From: Fallopia convolvulus
Taxonomy: Eukaryota > Streptophyta > Magnoliopsida > Caryophyllales > Polygonaceae
Direction: 5' to 3'
Assembly (NCBI GenBank): GCA_964016875.1
Contig: OZ024730.1
Coordinates: forward strand, 36,747,795-36,811,794
Length of the DNA stretch: 64,000 bases
The notes beneath the pieces were generated by a model, which worked only from the letters and a program-made list of their open reading frames with translations, made no database searches and had not been told where the DNA came from. Position 1 is the first letter of the stretch, and each line of letters begins with the position of its first letter. Below are positions 59,167 through 64,000 of the stretch, piece after piece. A program made the position numbers and the translations under genes.

Positions 59167-59421
59167 GTGTTTGGTTCAAATGAAACAAACTCTTATCCTG
59201 AAATGAACTCTTATCCTGAAACGGATGCACTTTTCTTAGTTTGTAGTGCACTTTTTCAGATTTGCACTTTCGTAGTTTGCAGTGCACTTTTTGTAGTGCA
59301 TTTTAAGATTACACTTTTTGTATTTTTCAATGCACTTTTATATGAAAAGTGCACTACGAACTATAAAAAGTGTATTAGTTTCACGTTTCACGATAAAAGC
59401 TTGTCTCATTTGAACCAAACT
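59167..59421. mobile_element. MITE, GTTTGGTTCAAATGAAACAAAC family (copy 3)
   Basis: It begins GTGTTTGGTTCAAATGAAAC and ends CTCATTTGAACCAAAC, with inverted repeats over 30 bases continuing into CTCTTATCCTGAAA. The interior repeats GTAGTGCACTTTTT. Flanks GTTATTGTA and GTAATTGTA (8 of 9) may be the target duplication. The 86-codon frame through it is not a gene. Confidence 0.82.
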
Positions 59422-60109
59422 TGGTAATTGTATGCCATAAAGGAACAAAAACGTTATAATTATTTTTAAATGGGGACATTAACCTTAGATAAAGGAATAT
59501 CTTAATAATATGAATAATTGTAAACCTGATCTTCAAAAGCTTATAATAATTAAATTAAAATAAAAAGTTTATAAAGAATACAAGGATATTATAAATAAGA
59601 AATAATAATAAGGGATATTATTATTTTATCACCTGCACCTAAATTCTTATTATAATAATTTAGTAATTAACTCTCTCATAAAAATAATATAAGAGATATT
59701 TAAAACTTTAGAAGAATTAAAGAAATTCTTATTAAAGTTCGTTAGTACCTCTCGTGTCAATAGGCTGAGTCTTTGTCCCGACTAAAGACAACGATTTCCG
59801 TTCATTCGTTCGTACACAATCGTAAAAGCTAAGGCAAGTGGAATTTCTCCTTGTAGTCCTATTCGATAGGACTATTACTACGTTATTTATTATTCGATAG
59901 GACTATTACACAAAGTCGTCGTATGGCATCACGCCTAAAATCCGCGACTTTATGGATCGTGATCTATGTCTGCTCCTGCTCGGAGGAGGGACGAGTACAC
60001 CGTAGCTAAGTGCCCGGAACGTCGTTCCTGTAAGTGGACCCAAGCCCTTTCATGGCCCCCTACACTCTTAAAAAATCATTAATGTGAGTGAAAGTTTTCA
60101 TCCCGATAT

Positions 60110-61600
60110 TGTTGTAAGGGTTTTACCTTGATCCTAACAAGCAAATATATTTATAGATCAAGACCCCGCTGAGTACAGGGGAGTCAGGTTCGTCCAGGGA
60201 AATTAGAAGAATCAGAGTCTAGCAATCAATCCTAACAAAAACAAGGCAAAAACAAAACAAAACACTCGGTAGAGGCTCGGTACCGACCTAGTATGGGTCG
60301 GTAACGACCTGCAACTTCAGCACACAACGCAGGAAAAATCTGGGAAACAAAACGCATGGTACCGACCTGTGCGGGGTCGGTAACGACCTGACTGGATAAC
60401 GACGAAAACTCCAAAAAATCAGTATAAAAGAGATCTAGGACAAAGGATCCACCACAGCAAAGCTATGCATGCAAACACGAATCTAAGATCAACCAACCAA
60501 TAATCTCATGATTGACTTTCGCCACAAATAAACAAGAACATATCTCAACTTTCATAAAGATAGAAACTTGCAACCCTACTTGATATCTAAAGGCTTTTAA
60601 CTTTCGCTTCAACTCAATAATCATCCAAATTCACAATTTAATCTTTTGACTCAACTACGAATATGAACATGCCTCAACTTTCATCGAGGAATTAAGAACA
60701 AACAAGAAGGATAAAGGATAGAGATTAAAGGAAAGGTTTTGATCAAAGATTCAAGCTTTTATCATACATAACCATGTTGGGTTTCACCCCAACCCTAGAA
60801 AAATAGACTACTCACAATTCATCATGCTAACAACAATCAAAGAGAAGAGAGAAAACATGATTCAAAACAAAGCAAACTTCAATTAAAATAACAAACTTAC
60901 AAATCTCCAAACAAGGTTCCATATCTCTCTCAAAATTGTCCAAGAGATTGGAAAAATAGTGAAATTAATCTTCCGTCTCGTCTCGTGCCTCCTAAAAATC
61001 GTTAGAAAAGTAACCCTAATGCCCTTATATAGTAGTAGGAATGTTCTTAAAAGAAACTAAATTCTATCTAAAAAGGTCCATAAATAAAACATCTTATAAA
61101 AACCTAGCTTAAAACGCATGTCTCTTCCGCAAGCCACAGAGGGTGCTCGGTACCGACCCAAAGTGGGTCAGTAACGACCCTAGCCAGCGCTTGATTTCTT
61201 CATTTCTTTGCTCGAAACTCGTCCCAAACCTTGGTACTTCTTCAATGTTTCTTCTTTAAACGTTCTTGTTCTTCTTAGATTTCCTTAAGCTCCTTCTAAG
61301 ACATCTTCATCTTGCAATCTTCCTTCTTGAAACACATCAAAACTCCAAAAACTTCTACTCCCGCCTCTCTAGTCAACACCGCCACAAGACAACTCCAATG
61401 CTACCTCCTAGAAAGCTGAAAAACTCGGGATATCTCCTCATCAACGCTTCAAACACCTACACAGACAACAGACAAACACAAACGACTCCAACTCTCGAGA
61501 GAGGGTCGAAATCATATGCAAAACAACACAAAAGATCTAGAAAAGACTCAACCTAACTAGAAAAAGACCCATAAAAACTAACTAAAAAAGCGCGACATCA
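60110..61600 (-). mobile_element. Solo LTR, Athila-like, nested in the gypsy LTR
   Basis: A 1,491-bp block runs from TGTTGTAAGGGTTTTACC to GCGCGACATCA on the plus strand. On the minus strand it begins TGATGTCGCGCTTTTTTAG, the style of Athila-type LTRs. Flanks are GATAT (60,105-60,109) and GATAC (61,601-61,605), a 5-bp duplication with one mismatch. No internal region is present. Confidence 0.7.
60281..61173. repeat. Three hairpins with a TACCGACC stem
   Basis: TACCGACC, a short loop, then GGTCGGTA occurs at 60,281-60,303 and 60,360-60,382 (perfect 8-bp stems, 7-base loops). A third at 61,151-61,173 has one mismatch and a C-G extension (TACCGACCC/GGGTCAGTA). Each is followed by ACGACC. Confidence 0.85.
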
Positions 61601-62468
61601 GATACAAGATAAGTGCCAAAGCACAATTAAAAGAAACCAAAACCGGGTCAGAGTAGTACAACGTGGAAAGATCGCACGGCTCCCGGTTCTTGAAAAGATC
61701 GTCTTTCCAATGTGAATGCTTATTCGGGCTTGTCTAAGGTGGGCGGGTATTTAAGCGCCTTCGAGCCACCTCCCCTATCTGGAGCACCGAATAAGATGAG
61801 GTTGGTTGAGGTCCGACAAGGGCACATGAGGTTTTCAAAACTTGTATGAATTAATAACGTTCCCAACATACCTTCTACTCTAAGAAGTCTACAATCTCGT
61901 AGTTCTTCTCTCGATTAACGAGTTATCTCATCTCGAGATACACTCTTTTCCATTCCGATAAACCCCACATAAAGTTCTATACCTCAAAACACATCCCGAT
62001 AATATCTCTCGAATATTATAAATTACCATAATACCCTTGAGAATTTCCATTCTCACTTGCATAGTCTCCTTAGACTAATTCTGCTTTTTCGCATGTTTGC
62101 TGGCATTTTTCGCCCTTCACGACTTATGCCAGACCCTAGGAATCCCAGCAAGGCGTAGGCGAAGCCACACAAGGAAGGAAGGGTCGGACTCTCTCTCAAG
62201 AATGTACTTTCCGTTTATTTTGCTTAAATTAACCACATGATTAAGAACAAGTATTTGGTTTCCGTTGTTGAAACATCTTTATATTTTGTTGGTTGATGAT
62301 GTACGAACAAATTCTCATTCATGAGCACCTTTTTTATTTATATGTAATGTCAAATTCTGCATTTTCCTAAGTTCAATATCATTATAAAGACTAGGGTGAC
62401 TTTGGGCGGTAAAGTCCGAGGTCACTGGCGGTAATACTCAATGTTGCAAAATAGGGGTGTTACAATTA

Positions 62469-62479
62469 TGGTATCAGAG
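62469..62479 (+). other. Primer-binding site of the right-edge gypsy element
   Basis: TGGTATCAGAG lies four bases after the LTR end at 62,464, complementary to initiator tRNA-Met. It fixes the element's plus orientation. Confidence 0.9.
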
Positions 62480-62921
62480 GTGAACGTTTTGTTTTCAAAA
62501 CCGAAAACTTTCAAAACCCAAAATTTTCAAAACCCAAGAACTTTTAAATCTAAGCTTTAATTCCGCAAACCCAAACTTCTATTTTTTTTTAAATTCATTT
62601 CTACCTTCTAAAAGCTCAAGTAACCAAAAATGTTTCAACTTTTTAACTTAATCATCTTGGCTAAAATCTCCCTTTAAATTTAACTCTTATCTTAGGAACT
62701 TATGCAAGTTAAAGGACTTTTTACTTGAAACATGTTCAAAGAAATTCGAAAAGAAATCTGAGACCTTTTAATAGGACCAAGAAAATAAAAAGTCTTAACT
62801 TTAATGTTTTATATCTAAACTTTATAAACAATAATGCCTTAACTTCCTTCAAAGTGTCTTCGCTTTATAGAATCTGAGGATATTCTATATTAACGCTTCC
62901 TTTCTTTCCTTTTTCCTCAGC

Positions 62922-63714
62922 ATGGTTGAAACTCGCCAAACCACTCATCTCCGAAACCAACTCCAGGAAGCCCTTCAGCTTTGGAAGCTCAAAGCCCCTA
63001 TTGGCCATACGAGAACGTCGAGGATGACCCTTTCTATGAGCCCGAGGAGTTAATTCCCATGGAAGATGAGGAGGATCCCGAAGACCACCACAGGGAGTCC
63101 ATGAGCCAGTGGAACCTCCACCATCTCCGGTGTACGAACCCGAGGAATACCCTTCGGGGGATGAGGAGATGGTACCGGACTATGAGCCAGAAGACTACCC
63201 CGCTGACGCGAACGAAGGAATGGTGCCCGAGTACCAACCCGAAGAGTCTGACCCTGAGGAGGGAGAAGAGGAACTTCCCGACCTCAACCCCGATGACTAC
63301 TACATGAACGAAGGGGAGGAAGAAGGAGATTTTGATCTAGACATCAACATAGTGGAAGGAGATGAGGCGGAATGGGCTGCACAAGATGAATGGGACGCAT
63401 GGCATCCACAAAACCAACAGTATGAGGAGTCCGGGGAAGATGATTCCGACGGGGAAGTCATCGACACCGTAGCACCACCACCCATGATCCCGAGGATGGA
63501 TGTTGTCTCACCTCCGAGAATGCTCGAACCTGAAGGGCCCATGCCCTTGACTGACTTTTTGGGTCGTGAAGATGAGGAGCTTCTTCAACGACTTCGCCTC
63601 GGACCCTCCAACACTGACCGCTCGGAGGAAAGGTTCCTAGGTACTCGGCCTTGGGGCCCCATCGATCAGCCAACACTCTACCAGAGGGCAAGCCAAGCAT
63701 CCATGCATTGTTAG
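62922..63714 (+). pseudogene. Gypsy gag start region, acidic, with two frameshifts
   Basis: The ATG at 62,922 opens MVETRQTTHLRNQLQEALQL in frame 1. By about 62,980 the plausible reading shifts to a frame giving SPYWPYENVEDDPFYEPEEL and DEEDPEDHHRESMSQ. By about 63,109 it shifts again to PPPSPVYEPEEYPSGDEEMV, PDYEPEDYPAD, PEYQPEESDPEEGEE and a long acidic tail ending at 63,714. The frames share the same YEPEE/YxPE repeat style, so they are parts of one protein broken by small indels. This is the variable N-terminal gag of a gypsy element; the conserved gag core lies beyond. Confidence 0.7.
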
Positions 63715-64000
63715 ATGGTGGTCATTTCCAACTGGATACAAGGAGAGTCCTCCAGAAACCGAGCACGCCAACCTTTGGTGAATGCTCCTCCACCCCCGGT
63801 GTTTGACCCTCCAATACCCGCAACCTGAAATATGACCTACTACAGAGGCACAAAGAGGTCTGGATCGACATGGCCGAACAGGATGAAACGATCCAACACC
63901 GGATCCGCATCGCAGAACTACAAGTCTGCGATACACGTCGTAGCAGGCGGATCGAGCAAGCCAACCTTCTCCTCAACAACGAGAGCGAGATTATTGACGA
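63715..64000 (+). mobile_element. Continuation of the gypsy internal region to the window edge
   Basis: Plus-strand frames in this last stretch continue in gag-like style (for example a coiled, charged segment near 63,840-63,990 with many Glu and Arg codons), but stops are present and nothing conserved is recognisable. The minus-strand frames here are shadows. Confidence 0.45.

Larger units (their letters stand above)
57430..62464 (+). mobile_element. Ty3/gypsy 5' LTR, plus orientation, with nested insertions
   Basis: The start is TGTAATATCCGCAATATTCC and the end is GGGGTGTTACA at 62,464, directly before a primer-binding site. The span of 5,035 bp includes a MITE (59,167-59,421) and a solo LTR (60,110-61,600), leaving about 3.3 kb of its own sequence. 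A promoter-like GGTATTTAAGC lies near 61,747. The start is inferred from the TGTAA/TTACA terminal pair; the partner LTR is outside the window. Confidence 0.6.

Overview
This is plant nuclear DNA. The supporting evidence is GT-AG introns, a plant-type CSLA glycosyltransferase gene, Ty3/gypsy and Ty1/copia LTR retrotransposons with plant initiator-Met primer sites, an L1-type LINE with a C-terminal RNase H, a Helitron, a tRNA-derived SINE and many MITEs. The organism is a eudicot. A lamiid/asterid is my guess only, from retroelement style and a possible TS-like SINE tail.

Only two host genes are well supported. The first is an eight-exon CSLA (glucomannan mannan synthase) gene on the minus strand (12,759-18,007, 541 aa, all junctions in frame). 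The second is a 616-codon BED-finger/hAT-transposase-derived gene on the minus strand (39,235-41,085). It looks domesticated because two expected catalytic Asp positions are His. Almost everything else is transposable element sequence.

Layout. 1-1,308: gypsy LTR remnant. 1,309-2,390: AT-rich minisatellites. 2,390-4,089: gypsy fragment, then the 3' end of a SIRE-type copia element. 4,090-6,944: two copia LTRs head to head with their primer sites and gag starts facing each other, one interrupted by a solo LTR. 6,945-10,996: decayed minus-strand gypsy element. 12.7-18.2 kb: CSLA gene with a 3.07-kb third intron holding two MITEs, an LTR-like fragment and a TA repeat. 19.69 kb: SINE with a 14-bp target duplication. 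20,124-22,623: Helitron. 24,944-36,505: an 11.6-kb gypsy element on the minus strand with 2,851-bp LTRs, a 600-bp hAT element inside one LTR, and an extra internal-plus-LTR-end fragment at its outer edge. 36.7-38.0 kb: long inverted-repeat element. 39.2-44 kb: the hAT-derived gene, a hAT MITE just upstream of its coding exon, and a possible leader exon. 44.5-45.06 kb: LTR-like fragment with a dense heat-shock-element array. 46,905-53,345: L1-type LINE on the minus strand. 53,461-55,591: PIF/Tourist-like MITE carrying a Mutator-like element. 55.9 kb to the end: gypsy LTRs, a solo LTR resembling Athila, and the start of a gypsy element whose gag runs off the window.

The genes do not form a pathway. 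The main interest is the nested insertion history, readable from target duplications, and TE sequence near the two host genes. All matches were made by eye; no database search or computed alignment was run.
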